In this document: piece after piece, positions 34,129 through 42,905 of the stretch
Numbering within the stretch: the stretch's first letter is position 1
Layout of the letters: each line of letters opens with the position of its first letter
DNA from: Catenuloplanes atrovinosus
GTDB taxonomy: Bacteria; Actinomycetota; Actinomycetes; Mycobacteriales; Micromonosporaceae
Assembly: GCF_031458235.1 (NCBI RefSeq)
Contig: NZ_JAVDYB010000001.1
Coordinates: 2,067,001-2,131,000 of the forward strand
Reading direction: 5' to 3'
DNA: 64,000 bases
Program-made: the position numbers and the translations under genes
The notes under the pieces: generated by a model
The model's input: the letters and a program-made list of their open reading frames with translations, nothing else
Database searches by the model: none
Told to the model about the DNA's origin: nothing

Positions 34129-35043
34129 CTAGCGGTGCCAGGCGAGGCGTTGGGTGAGGAGGGTGAGGATGCCGGCGAGGATGATGGAGATCAGGTTGAT
34201 CAGCAGTTGGACGGCGGAGCCGGCCGCTTCCTCCCAGACGCCGTAGGCGATGGCGACGGCCGCGTTGGCGGCGGCGGGGACCGTGGTGACGGAGATCAGG
34301 ACGCCGACCAGGGTGCCCGCCTTCGAGGTGGTCAGGGAGAGCATGCCGGCGATGCCGCCCAGGAAGCCGACCACCCAGGAGAGCGCGTCGGGGCGCCAGA
34401 TGAAGTCGGTGAGGGGCCGTTCCGCGAGCAGCATGGAGCGGTCGACGAGGCCGGCGGCGTCCAGCATGAGCGTGGTGGCGGCGGTGCAGGCCATGCCGAC
34501 GGCGAAACCGACGGCGAGGGCGAGGAGCGCACGGCGTACCAGATAGGGCTTGATTCTCACGGCTCCGATGCAGAGCGCGGCGAGCGGGCCGAACTCGGGG
34601 CCGACCACCATGGAGCCGACGATGAGGATGGGCTGGTCGAGCAGGACGCCGATGCCGGCGAGGACGCACGCGACGGCCATGAACACGCAGAACGCGACGG
34701 AGAGCCGTGCCTCCTCGCCGGTCTTCGACTCGATCTCGTGCCAGACGACCGCGTCCACGCCGAGCCCGGGCGTACGGCGGGCGGCGCGGCCGGCGGCCCG
34801 GGAGATCGCCACGTCGACCTGCTCGATCACGATGGAGCCGGTCTGGTCGACGCCGAGGTCGCGCAGCGCGTCCAGGATGCCGCTGGCGCCCTCGCGGACC
34901 ACGTCGAACTCGATCAGATCACCGCGCGGCGAGCGGGCGACCGCGGGCAGGACCACCAGGTGGGTGACGGCGTCGTCCGCGTCGAGCAGCGCCTCGACCT
35001 TGGACGTAAGCTCCTCGGGCGTGATCACCCGTACGTGCAACAT
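34129..35043 (-). CDS. DUF389 family membrane protein
   Basis: 304 residues. A soluble N-terminal domain (about 1-105, ferredoxin-like) is followed by about six membrane helices. The family block IVGSMVVGPEFGPLAALCIG and GFLGGIAGMLSLTTSK followed by TTVPAAANAAVA are visible. The family's biochemical role is not established. ATG 35043 is 25 bp from the tRNA-Gly gene. The stop codon sits in the CTAG beside a solo mobile-element end. Confidence 0.88.
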   Translation of the reverse strand: MLHVRVITPEELTSKVEALLDADDAVTHLVVLPAVARSPRGDLIEFDVVREGASGILDALRDLGVDQTGSIVIEQVDVAISRAAGRAARRTPGLGVDAVVWHEIESKTGEEARLSVAFCVFMAVACVLAGIGVLLDQPILIVGSMVVGPEFGPLAALCIGAVRIKPYLVRRALLALAVGFAVGMACTAATTLMLDAAGLVDRSMLLAERPLTDFIWRPDALSWVVGFLGGIAGMLSLTTSKAGTLVGVLISVTTVPAAANAAVAIAYGVWEEAAGSAVQLLINLISIILAGILTLLTQRLAWHR

Positions 35044-35067
35044 GAGACACGAGTGTAGGAGGGGGAG

Positions 35068-35140
35068 AGCGGACGACGGGACTCGAACCCGCGACCCTCA
35101 CCTTGGCAAGGTGATGCGCTACCAACTGCGCTACGTCCGC
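35068..35140 (-). tRNA. tRNA-Gly (anticodon GCC)
   Basis: Read on the minus strand, a 73-nt cloverleaf: acceptor GCGGACG pairing CGTCCGC, D arm GCGC-AGTTGGTA-GCGC, anticodon stem TCACC/GGTGA with loop TTGCCAA, variable GGGTC, T arm GCGGG-TTCGAGT-CCCGT, discriminator T. CCA is not encoded. No integrase or att duplication is seen next to it. Confidence 0.97.
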
Positions 35141-35238
35141 ATGTCTTCCCGGGGCCGTTGCTCCGGCGACACAGAGAACTTTAGACCACGCCCACCGGTG
35201 ACCGGGCACCGGGTTCCGGGTCGGCTACCGTGGTGACC

Positions 35239-35763
35239 ATGGCGCACTGGATCGTCCAGGCGAACGCGGCGGCCTGGCACCAGCGTGCCGGCCAGGACGT
35301 GCGCGAGTGGTGCGTGAAGCGCTACCGCGACCGGATCACCCCGGGCGACGACCTCGCGCTGTGGCTGACCGGCGGCGTCGGACTGGCCGGTGTCGGCCGG
35401 TTCACCGGCGTGCCGTACCGGTGGGTGGACGGCACCTGGCACGCGCCGGTCGACCTGGTGCCGCTGGGCACGCCGGTCGGCCGCGCGGAACTGCTGTCCG
35501 ACCCGGACTTCGCCCGCAGCGCGATCCTGCGCATGCCCGGCGGCGCGAACCCGTTCCCGGTGACGGACCGGGAGTGGGAGGCGATCCGGCGGCGGGTGCC
35601 CGCCGCCCGCCCACCGGGACGGGCGGCGGACAGGTCAGCCCTTCACGCCACCGGCGATGAGGTCGAGTTTCCAGTAGCGCTGGAGGAACAGGAACAGCGC
35701 GAAGATCGGGATGATCGACAGCAGCGCACCGGTGATCACGAGCGTGTACAGCGCGGGCTGTGA
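35239..35763 (+). CDS. EVE-domain protein with antisense C-terminal extension
   Basis: 174 residues. Residues 1-125 fit a short EVE (PUA-like) domain: HWIVQANAAAWHQR, RYRDRITPGDDLALWLTGG, GLAGVGRFTG. EVE domains bind modified bases in DNA or RNA and appear in defence and in base-modification biology. After WEAIRRRVPAA the frame continues for about 45 low-complexity, charged residues and overlaps the convergent permease gene by 129 bp. The native stop may have been lost, or the tail may be real; a start at GTG 35230 is also possible. Confidence 0.78.
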   Translation: MAHWIVQANAAAWHQRAGQDVREWCVKRYRDRITPGDDLALWLTGGVGLAGVGRFTGVPYRWVDGTWHAPVDLVPLGTPVGRAELLSDPDFARSAILRMPGGANPFPVTDREWEAIRRRVPAARPPGRAADRSALHATGDEVEFPVALEEQEQREDRDDRQQRTGDHERVQRGL

Positions 35764-36474
35764 CGCGCCGCGGTTGAGCAGGGAGTAGAGGCCGACGGTG
35801 AGCGGGAAGCGGTCGTCGTCGGCCAGCATGATGTACGGCAGCAGGAAGTTGTTCCAGATGCCGATGAACTGCAGCAGGAAGACGGTCACCAGGCCGGGCA
35901 TCATGACCGGCAGGCCGATCGACCACAGCATGCGGAACTCGCCGGCGCCGTCCACCCGGCCCGCCTCCAGCATCTCGTCCGGGATCGACGCCTGCGCGTA
36001 GACCTGGCAGAGGTAGATGCTGTACGGGCTGATCACGCTGGGCAGGATGACCGACCAGTACGTGCCGACCAGCCCGGTCGAGGAGAGCAGCAGGTACTGC
36101 GGGATGGACAGCGTGATGCCGGGCACGAGCACGCCGGCCAGCAGCGACCCGAGGATCAGCTTGCGGCCGTGGAAGCGGTACTTCGCCATCGCGTACCCGC
36201 ATGCGGCGGAGACGACCACGGTGAGCAGCGCGCCGCCGCCCGCGTAGATCAGGCTGTTCAGCGTCCACGTCCAGAAGCGGCCGTCGCCGTACTCGTTGAG
36301 CGCCCGCACGTTCTCCAGGAACCCGCCGTTGAGGCTGGGCAGGCCGGAGAACGTGGTGAACAGCTCGCCCGGCCCCTTGGTGGAGGCGAAGACCAGCCAC
36401 ACGACGGGCGCCAGCGAGTAGAGCGCGCCGAGCAGCAGCAGGATCGTCGGTACGATCTTGACGCGACGATTCAC
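35635..36474 (-). CDS. Carbohydrate ABC transporter permease (MalG type)
   Basis: 279 residues, six membrane helices. The EAA loop EAGRVDGAGEFRMLWSIGLP near residues 180-200 contacts the ATPase. GTG 36474 follows AGGAGG and overlaps the previous stop by 4 bp (GTGA). It forms the heterodimer channel with the preceding permease. No ATPase gene is in the operon; actinobacteria commonly share one (MsiK) among such importers. Confidence 0.95.
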   Translation of the reverse strand: MNRRVKIVPTILLLLGALYSLAPVVWLVFASTKGPGELFTTFSGLPSLNGGFLENVRALNEYGDGRFWTWTLNSLIYAGGGALLTVVVSAACGYAMAKYRFHGRKLILGSLLAGVLVPGITLSIPQYLLLSSTGLVGTYWSVILPSVISPYSIYLCQVYAQASIPDEMLEAGRVDGAGEFRMLWSIGLPVMMPGLVTVFLLQFIGIWNNFLLPYIMLADDDRFPLTVGLYSLLNRGASQPALYTLVITGALLSIIPIFALFLFLQRYWKLDLIAGGVKG

Positions 36475-37394
36475 GACGACCTCCTGGCACGGAAGCGGAA
36501 CACGGCCAGCGCGGCCAGGGACAGCGCCACGGTGACGAGCGCCAGCAGCACCGACGTCGCCGCGCTCAGGTAGATGTCGTTCTCGATGAAGCCCTGCTGG
36601 TAGATGCGCATCAGCGGCACCCAGTCCGGCGTGATCGCGTTGGTCATCGACTTGACCGTGTTCGGCTCGCTGAAGACCTGGAGCATGCCGATCAGCGAGA
36701 AGACCGACGTCATCACCAGCGCGGGCGCCAGCAGCGGAATCTTGATCTTCCAGGCGATCTGCCACTCCGACGCGCCGTCGATCTTCGCGGCCTCGTAGAT
36801 CTCGGCCGGCATCGCGCGCAGCGCCGTGTAGAGCACGACCATGGTGAAGCCGACCGAGCCCCAGACCGCGATGTTCGCGATCGAGAAGTAGATCGAGACG
36901 TCGCCGAAGAAGTCCGGCGCGGGCAGGCCGGCCTCGGCGGACGCGCGGTGGACCGGGCTGACCGCGGGCAGGTAGGTGAAGCCCCAGAGCACCGAGGCGA
37001 TCACGCCGGGCACCGCGTACGGCAGGAAGATGGACAGCCGGGAGAAGCCCTTCAGCCCGGCCCGCGGCACGTCGAGCATGAGCGCGAACGACAGCGCCAG
37101 GCCCATGGTCACCGGGACCATGATCACGCCGTATGCGAGCATGCGGACCAGCGCCTCGTACATGGCCGAGTCGGTGATCGCGGTGAGGTAGTTCTCCATC
37201 CCGACGAACACCTCGGTGCGTACGCCGAGGCCGCGCCCGCGGACGCGCATGGCGTGCAGGCTGAGCCAGATCGCGTACCCGATGGGAATGAGGAAGAAGG
37301 CGATGAACAGCAGGACGGCCGGCGCGGCCATCAGGTACGGCGCGGCGCCGGGGCCACGGCGCCGCCGCCTCGAGAGACCCGGGAGAGTTGACAT
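36471..37394 (-). CDS. Carbohydrate ABC transporter permease (MalF type)
   Basis: 307 residues, six membrane helices after a basic cytoplasmic head (RRRRRG). The EAA loop EIYEAAKIDGASEWQIAWKI is clear. ATG 37394 lies 65 bp from the binding-protein stop in the same operon. It partners the next permease to import the oligosaccharide delivered by the lipoprotein. Confidence 0.95.
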   Translation of the reverse strand: MSTLPGLSRRRRRGPGAAPYLMAAPAVLLFIAFFLIPIGYAIWLSLHAMRVRGRGLGVRTEVFVGMENYLTAITDSAMYEALVRMLAYGVIMVPVTMGLALSFALMLDVPRAGLKGFSRLSIFLPYAVPGVIASVLWGFTYLPAVSPVHRASAEAGLPAPDFFGDVSIYFSIANIAVWGSVGFTMVVLYTALRAMPAEIYEAAKIDGASEWQIAWKIKIPLLAPALVMTSVFSLIGMLQVFSEPNTVKSMTNAITPDWVPLMRIYQQGFIENDIYLSAATSVLLALVTVALSLAALAVFRFRARRSS

Positions 37395-37459
37395 GTGCGT
37401 ATCCGTTCCGGCGGAGTCGGCCCGCCCGCACCGGCGACCGGCGCGGGCGGGCCGGGGGA

Positions 37460-38773
37460 TCAGGCGACCTGGTAGCCCTGCTTCTTGAGGTCGTCGACCG
37501 AGGTGGTCTGCACCTGGTCCGCGACGGCCGCGAGATCGGTCCTGTTCTTCACCGCGGTCGGCATCAGGTCCTCGAACGCGCCGTACGTGACGTTGGTGTT
37601 CGGGCCCCAGCTGTCGAAGCCGCGCGCGGTCTTCGCGATCGCCGCCGCGGTGGTGTAGTAATCGGACTGGTTGCTCATGAACTCCGGCGCGTTGCCGAGC
37701 ATGTCCGCGCCCTGGCCGGCGGTGGCGGCCGGGTACAGGCCGATCTTGACGAGCGCGGCCAGCGCCTCCGGGTCCGAGGTGATCCACCGGGCGAACTTCG
37801 CGGCCTGGGCCTTCTGCGTCGACGTGGTGGAGACGCCGGTCGACGAGCCGCCCCAGAAGCCGGTGACGTTCTCGCCCGCGGTCCACTGCGGCAGTGGCGC
37901 GACCTTCCACGTGCCCTTGGTGCCCGGCGCGACGCCGGCGAGCACGCCCGCGCCCCAGACCGCGCTCGGCCACGCGATGATCGTGCCGTCGCCCATCTGC
38001 GCGTTCCACTGTGGCGTGTACATCGGGTCGCCGAGCACGTCGCCGGTGTTCACCAGCCCGCCCCAGAACGCCAGCATCCGTTTGGTGGCCTCGTCGTTGA
38101 TGCCGACGGTCCAGGCGTCGTTCGCGTTGCTCCACCAGTTCGCGCCGGCCTGCTGGGCGAAGCCGGCCAGCCAGCCCGCGTCGCCGGGGGAGAACGTGGT
38201 CAGGTAACGCTTGCTGTCCTTCTGCCGCACCGCCTTGGCCAGCGTGGCGAACTCGTCCCAGGTCTTCGGCACGGAGAAGCCCAGCTCCTGGAAGATGTCC
38301 TCGCGGTAGAACAGCATCATCGGGCCGACGTCCTGCGGGATCGCGTAGGTGGCCCCGCCGAACGAGGTCAGGTTCCAGGTGCCCTCCGCGAACGCGCCCT
38401 TGATCGGCGTGATCGCGCTGGTGATGTCCTGCAGCGCGTTGTTCGTGATGAGTGTGGGCAGCGACTGGTACTCCGCCTGGATCACGTCCGGCGCGTTGCC
38501 GGCCTTGACCGCGGTGAGGAACTTCGCGACCAACTCGTCGCTGGCCGCCTGTCCGCTCAGCTGCACCTGCTGGGTCGGGTTCTTCGAGTTCCACAGGTCC
38601 ACGACCTGCTGGATGTTCTCGGCCCAGGACCAGAAGACGATGGTGGCGGGCGCGTTCTCGTCGCCCTCGATCGCCGGCGCGGTGCCGTTCTCGGCGCTCT
38701 CGTCGTCGCCGGAGCCGCACGCGGCCAGCAGGAGGGCGGTGGACGACGCGGCCAGCAGGGACCTTCTACGCAT
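37460..38773 (-). CDS. Sugar ABC transporter substrate-binding lipoprotein
   Basis: 437 residues, family 1 extracellular binding protein. Signal peptide with lipobox LAAC and lipid-modified Cys19, then a short acidic linker. Sugar-binding-family features include IVFWSWAENIQQVVD, APDVIQAEYQSLP, and KTWDEFATLAKAV in the first lobe and tryptophans in the hinge. It lies between the GH42 enzyme and the permeases, so the ligand is probably a beta-galactoside or galacto-oligosaccharide released from plant polymer. Confidence 0.95.
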   Translation of the reverse strand: MRRRSLLAASSTALLLAACGSGDDESAENGTAPAIEGDENAPATIVFWSWAENIQQVVDLWNSKNPTQQVQLSGQAASDELVAKFLTAVKAGNAPDVIQAEYQSLPTLITNNALQDITSAITPIKGAFAEGTWNLTSFGGATYAIPQDVGPMMLFYREDIFQELGFSVPKTWDEFATLAKAVRQKDSKRYLTTFSPGDAGWLAGFAQQAGANWWSNANDAWTVGINDEATKRMLAFWGGLVNTGDVLGDPMYTPQWNAQMGDGTIIAWPSAVWGAGVLAGVAPGTKGTWKVAPLPQWTAGENVTGFWGGSSTGVSTTSTQKAQAAKFARWITSDPEALAALVKIGLYPAATAGQGADMLGNAPEFMSNQSDYYTTAAAIAKTARGFDSWGPNTNVTYGAFEDLMPTAVKNRTDLAAVADQVQTTSVDDLKKQGYQVA

Positions 38774-38809
38774 GACGTTTCTCCGCTTTGCAGGCGTTAC
38801 CAGGGGTGT

Positions 38810-40840
38810 TCATCGGGTGGCCGGTCCGGCGGTGCCCGTACCGGCGTGCTGCCGCAGGATCGCGACACCACGGGGGGCGAGCGTCGCCCCGTTGCGCAGC
38901 GGGCTGCCGGTGAGCACGTCCACGGCATCCCCGTCGAAGGGCACGGAGACGGTGCCGTCTCCGTGATTGAGCAGGAACAACAGGTCGCCGCGGGCGACCG
39001 CCTCGACGTCCTCGGGCAGGTCGGGGAGCACGCCGGCGACGCCGGCGTCGGCGAGGAACCGCGCGGTCAGCTCGGACAGCGCGGCGGCGGACGGCAGCGT
39101 GCCGACGTACCAGGCGACGCCCGCGCCGAACTCGTGCCGGGTCACCGCGGGCCCGCCGTCGGCGTCGAACGTGGCGATCACCTCCGCGCCGTCGGCGCGC
39201 AGCGTCTCGGTCCAGTCGCGCGCCGTGAAGGAGGTGGGCGTGAAACCGGTTTCATCGCGCCACGAACAGTGCACCGCCCGGTCCGCCGGGCGCCACGCCT
39301 CTCCGGAGACGCCGAGCACCTCGCGCAGCGGCGCCGGGAACCGCCCGGTGTAGAGGTGCCCGCGGGCGTCCGCGATCCCGGAGAACGGCCCCACCACGAG
39401 CACGCCGCCGGACCGCACGAACCCGGTCAGCGCCGCGGCGCCGGCCTCGTCGAGCAGGAACAGCTGAGGAGCGATGACCAGGCGGTACGGTGTCAGCTCC
39501 GACGACGGCCGCGCCACATCGACGGTCACGCCTCGTTGCCAGAGCGGGTGATAATAATCGGTCAGCTGCTCCGTCACGGACAGCCGGTCGCTGGGCCGGG
39601 CCCGCTCCTCCGCCGCCCACCAGCTGTGCCAGTCGTGCAGCAGCGCCACGCTCGCCCGCACGGTCGTACCGGCGACGTCGCTCAGAGCGTGCAGCTCTCG
39701 GCCGTGCGCCCGGACCTCGTCGTGGGCGGCGGTGTCCGGGCCGGCCAGCGGCAGCATGGCGGAGTGGAAGCGCTCCGCACCGAACGCCGACTGCCGCCAC
39801 TGGAAGTAGCAGAGCCCGTCCGCGCCGCGCGCCACCGCCTGGAACGATTCAAGTCGCAGTTGCCCGGGCGGCTTCGGCAGGTTGTGCGGCCGCCAGTTGA
39901 CCGCGCCCGCGGCCTGCTCCATCAGCATCCAGGGCCGGCCGCCGGCCAGCGAGCGCATCAGGTCGTGGGTGAGCGCGGCGCGGGCCGGGAAGCGCGGGTC
40001 GGCCGGGTCCGGGTACCAGTCGTTGGAGATGACGTCCTGTTCGGGCGCCCACGCGAAGTAGTCGACCGGCTTGAAGAAGCCCATGTAGTTCGTGGTGATC
40101 GGCTTGTCCGGGGAGTGCGCGCGCAGCACGTCCCGCTCCGCCGTGAACTGGGCGAGCAGCGCGTCCGAGCAGAACCGGGCCCAGTCCAGCCGCTGCGACG
40201 GGTTCACGATGTACGGCGCGGTGCGCGGCGGCAGGATCTCGTCCCAGTCCGAGTAGTGCTGCGACCAGAACGTGGTGCCCCAGGCCTCGTTGAGCGCGTC
40301 CAGCTCGCGGTAGCGCGCCCGCAGCCAGCGGCGGAAGTGCGCGGCGCTCAGGTCGCAGTGGCAGACCTGGCCGTACTCGTTGCCGACGTGCCACATCACC
40401 ACGGCCGGGTGGCCGGCGTAGCGCTCGGCCAGCGCGGTGGTGATCGCCAGCGACCGCTCCCGGTAGACCGGCGAGGACGGGCACCACTGGTTGCGCGCGC
40501 CGTACCAGAGCGTGGTCCCGGACTCGTCCACCGGCAGCGTCTCCGGCCAGCGGTGGCCGAGCCAGGGCGGCGGCGACGCGGTCGGCGTGGCCAGGTCGAC
40601 CGCCACGCCCGCGCCGTGCATCAGCTCCAGCACCCGGTCCAGCCAGGCGAAATCGCGCTCGCCCGGCGACGGCTCCAGCCGGCCCCAGCTGAACACGCCC
40701 ACGGTGACCAGGTTGACGCCGGCCGCCCGCATCAGCGCCGCGTCCTCCGCCCACACGTGCTCCGGCCACTGCTCCGGGTTGTAGTCGCCACCGAACAGCA
40801 GGCCGCGGCCCTCCGTCACGGTGTGCAGGCCGGGTCTCAC
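38810..40840 (-). CDS. Beta-galactosidase, glycoside hydrolase family 42
   Basis: 676 residues, cytoplasmic. GTG 40840 follows GAGGGGGT and overlaps the LacI stop by 4 bp. TIM barrel about 1-380 with acid/base Glu155 in HVGNEYGQ and nucleophile Glu308 in WMLMEQAAG; Cys120, Cys160 and Cys162 match positions of the GH42 zinc site. A trimerisation-like alpha/beta domain (about 390-600) and a small C-terminal beta domain complete it. It cleaves terminal beta-galactose from imported short galactosides. A LacI-type palindrome lies inside the coding region (39241-39254). Confidence 0.95.
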   Translation of the reverse strand: MRPGLHTVTEGRGLLFGGDYNPEQWPEHVWAEDAALMRAAGVNLVTVGVFSWGRLEPSPGERDFAWLDRVLELMHGAGVAVDLATPTASPPPWLGHRWPETLPVDESGTTLWYGARNQWCPSSPVYRERSLAITTALAERYAGHPAVVMWHVGNEYGQVCHCDLSAAHFRRWLRARYRELDALNEAWGTTFWSQHYSDWDEILPPRTAPYIVNPSQRLDWARFCSDALLAQFTAERDVLRAHSPDKPITTNYMGFFKPVDYFAWAPEQDVISNDWYPDPADPRFPARAALTHDLMRSLAGGRPWMLMEQAAGAVNWRPHNLPKPPGQLRLESFQAVARGADGLCYFQWRQSAFGAERFHSAMLPLAGPDTAAHDEVRAHGRELHALSDVAGTTVRASVALLHDWHSWWAAEERARPSDRLSVTEQLTDYYHPLWQRGVTVDVARPSSELTPYRLVIAPQLFLLDEAGAAALTGFVRSGGVLVVGPFSGIADARGHLYTGRFPAPLREVLGVSGEAWRPADRAVHCSWRDETGFTPTSFTARDWTETLRADGAEVIATFDADGGPAVTRHEFGAGVAWYVGTLPSAAALSELTARFLADAGVAGVLPDLPEDVEAVARGDLLFLLNHGDGTVSVPFDGDAVDVLTGSPLRNGATLAPRGVAILRQHAGTGTAGPATR
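39241..39254. promoter_or_regulatory. LacI-like palindrome inside the GH42 gene
   Basis: TGAAACCGGTTTCA is a perfect 14-bp palindrome sharing the GAAAC..GTTTC arms of the site upstream of the LacI gene. It could be an auxiliary operator or chance. Confidence 0.35.
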
Positions 40841-41880
40841 GTCCGTACCCCCTCGTGGTCGTGCCGCGGTGGCGCGGAGCTGTCGCCGGGCACCAGGCGG
40901 CACGGCACCAGCTCGCCGCCGGGCGGCGGGCCCGCGGCGTCGTCCGCGAGCTGCTCGATCAGCATCTGCGCGCCGCGCCGGCCCAGCTCCAGGCTGGGCG
41001 GCTCCAGCGTGGTCAGTCGCGGCCGGAACATGGCCGCCACCTGCGCGGACGTCAGGACCAACAGCACGGTCAGATCCCGCGGTACGCGCCAGCCGCGCGC
41101 CTCCACGGCCGCCAGCACGCCGACCGCGGCCTGGTCGCTGAGCACCGCCACGGCCGTGACCTCGGGATGCGCGGCCAGCAGCGCGTCCAGCGCGGCCCGG
41201 CCCTGCTCCGCGGTGTCCGCGTCGAAGCCGTCCGCGTACGTCATGCCCGCCTCCTTGGCGGACGCCGCGATCTCCTCACCGATGCGCACGACCGGGCCGT
41301 ACTCGCCGGCGTAGGCGTCACGGGTGTGGTTGATGAACGCCATCGCGCGGTGGCCGAGCCCGGTCAGGTGGCCGGCCACGTCCGCGCCGAGCCGGCCGAA
41401 GTCGATGTCCGCGAACCACAGCCCGTCCGGGCGCCGGGTGCGGCCGATCAGCGCGAACGGCACGTTCTCCGCGGTCAGCAGCGGCACGCGCTCGTCGTCG
41501 AGCCCGACCTCCATCAGCAGCACGCCGTCGAGCAGCCCGGTGCCGGTGAGGTAGCGCAGCTCCGCCAGGGGGTCCTCGTTCTCCGGGGAGAGCAGCAGGT
41601 GGTAGCCGAGCTCGCTGGCGGCCGCGGCCGCGCCGGTCGCGAACTGCATCTCGGTGAGGCCGAAGCCGCTGGCCGGCGCCGGGTAGTGCAGCGCCAGGAT
41701 CCGGGTGCGCTTGGAGACCAGGCCGCGGGCCAGCACGTTCGGCCGGTAGCCGAGCTCGGCCGCGGCGGCCTCGACGCGGCGCCGGGTCTCCGCGGCGACC
41801 GGGCGCGTGCCGTTCAGCGCGGCGGACGCGGTGGAGACCGCGACATTCGCCCGCCTGGCTACGTCCCGTAGCGAACCCAT
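40837..41880 (-). CDS. LacI-family regulator of the galactoside operon
   Basis: 347 residues. N-terminal HTH and hinge: SLRDVARRANVAVSTASAALNG and RRRVEAAAAELGYRPN. The periplasmic-binding-protein-like effector domain covers 60-335. ATG 41880 is the canonical start. It is the first gene of the operon (LacI, GH42, binding protein, two permeases), with an overlapping GTGA junction to GH42. It probably represses from the CGAAACGTTTCG site 30 bp upstream until a galactoside binds. Confidence 0.95.
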   Translation of the reverse strand: MGSLRDVARRANVAVSTASAALNGTRPVAAETRRRVEAAAAELGYRPNVLARGLVSKRTRILALHYPAPASGFGLTEMQFATGAAAAASELGYHLLLSPENEDPLAELRYLTGTGLLDGVLLMEVGLDDERVPLLTAENVPFALIGRTRRPDGLWFADIDFGRLGADVAGHLTGLGHRAMAFINHTRDAYAGEYGPVVRIGEEIAASAKEAGMTYADGFDADTAEQGRAALDALLAAHPEVTAVAVLSDQAAVGVLAAVEARGWRVPRDLTVLLVLTSAQVAAMFRPRLTTLEPPSLELGRRGAQMLIEQLADDAAGPPPGGELVPCRLVPGDSSAPPRHDHEGVRT

Positions 41881-41910
41881 GCGCCACCGATCCCGTCGTC
41901 CGTTGACCGT

Positions 41911-41922
41911 CGAAACGTTTCG
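41911..41922. promoter_or_regulatory. LacI-type operator upstream of the galactoside operon
   Basis: CGAAACGTTTCG, a perfect 12-bp palindrome with the central CG typical of LacI-family sites, 30 bp upstream of the LacI start. Confidence 0.75.
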
Positions 41923-42091
41923 CAAAAGCTAGGCCTGTGACGCAGAACATGTCAATGGTGTTACGCGCACAATTCCCGCGGCCGAACGTTGACTGTCCGT
42001 AGCTGTCCGGGCGCGGCTCCGGTCCCACCCGCGCGCGCCGGTCGTCTATTTTGGACGACATTCGCGTCCGTGGTGTGGTGAGGAGCCGACC

Positions 42092-42880
42092 GTGACATCC
42101 CCGATCGACCAGTCCGTCTCGCACTCCGCGCGGATCTGGAACTACTGGCTCGGCGGCAAGGACAACTTCGAGGTCGACCGGCAGATCGGCGACCAGTTCG
42201 CGCAGCTCTTCCCGGACATCGTGCCGGTGGCCAAGGGCTCGCGCGCGTTCCTGTCCCGCGCCGTGACCTACCTGGCCACCGAGGCCGGCATCCGCCAGTT
42301 CCTGGACATCGGCACCGGACTGCCCACGGTGGACAACACGCACGAGGTCGCGCAGCGCGCCGCGCCGGACGCCCGGGTGGTCTACGTCGACAACGACCCG
42401 ATGGTGCTGGCGTACGCGCGGGCGCTGCTCACCGGCACGCCCGAGGGCCGCACCCGGTACATCGACTGCGACCTGCACCGGCCGGACGACATCCTGGCCG
42501 CGGCCGGCGAGGTCCTCGACCTGGACGCGCCGGTCGGGCTGATGCTGATGAACATTCTCGGTCACGTGCCGGACGCGGCCGAGGCGAAGTCGATCGTGGC
42601 CCGGCTGATGGGCGCGCTGCCGTCCGGCAGCCACCTGGTGGTCGCGGACGGCACCAACGTCATCCGCGGCGAGGAGTTCGAGGCCGCCATCGCGGTCTGG
42701 AACTCCAGCGGCTCGCTGCCGTACCACCTGCGTACCCCGGACGAGATCCTGGAGATCATCGGCGACCTCGAGGTGATCGAGCCGGGCATCGTGCCGTGCC
42801 CGCTCTGGCGCCCGGACACCACGGACCCGGCGCGGCTGCGCGAGGTCGACGAGTTCGGCGTGGTGGCGCGCAAGCGATAG
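42092..42880 (+). CDS. SAM-dependent methyltransferase, DUF574/Methyltransf_19 family
   Basis: 262 residues from GTG 42092. The actinobacterial family signature is clear: HSARIWNYWLGGKDNFEVDR at the N terminus, FLDIGTGLPTVDNTHEVAQ as motif I, and VVYVDNDPMVLAYARALL. These proteins use S-adenosylmethionine; natural substrates are mostly unknown, and many copies occur per genome. A flavin reductase follows 25 bp later, possibly in the same transcript. Confidence 0.93.
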   Translation: MTSPIDQSVSHSARIWNYWLGGKDNFEVDRQIGDQFAQLFPDIVPVAKGSRAFLSRAVTYLATEAGIRQFLDIGTGLPTVDNTHEVAQRAAPDARVVYVDNDPMVLAYARALLTGTPEGRTRYIDCDLHRPDDILAAAGEVLDLDAPVGLMLMNILGHVPDAAEAKSIVARLMGALPSGSHLVVADGTNVIRGEEFEAAIAVWNSSGSLPYHLRTPDEILEIIGDLEVIEPGIVPCPLWRPDTTDPARLREVDEFGVVARKR

Positions 42881-42905
42881 GCGTTCGCCGATCTAGAATC
42901 GGCTC

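Noticed and set aside
33400-34130. A possible CRISPR-like array or full insertion sequence
   Set aside because: Only two degenerate repeats, no regular spacers, no cas or transposase gene.
35068-35140. tRNA-Gly as the attachment site of a genomic island
   Set aside because: No integrase, no direct duplicate of the tRNA 3' end, and ordinary genes on both sides.
37388-41314. A 1308-codon open frame on the plus strand
   Set aside because: It is antisense to the conserved binding protein, GH42 and LacI genes. Its protein is Arg/Val/His-rich without any domain, as expected for a shadow frame in very high-GC coding DNA.
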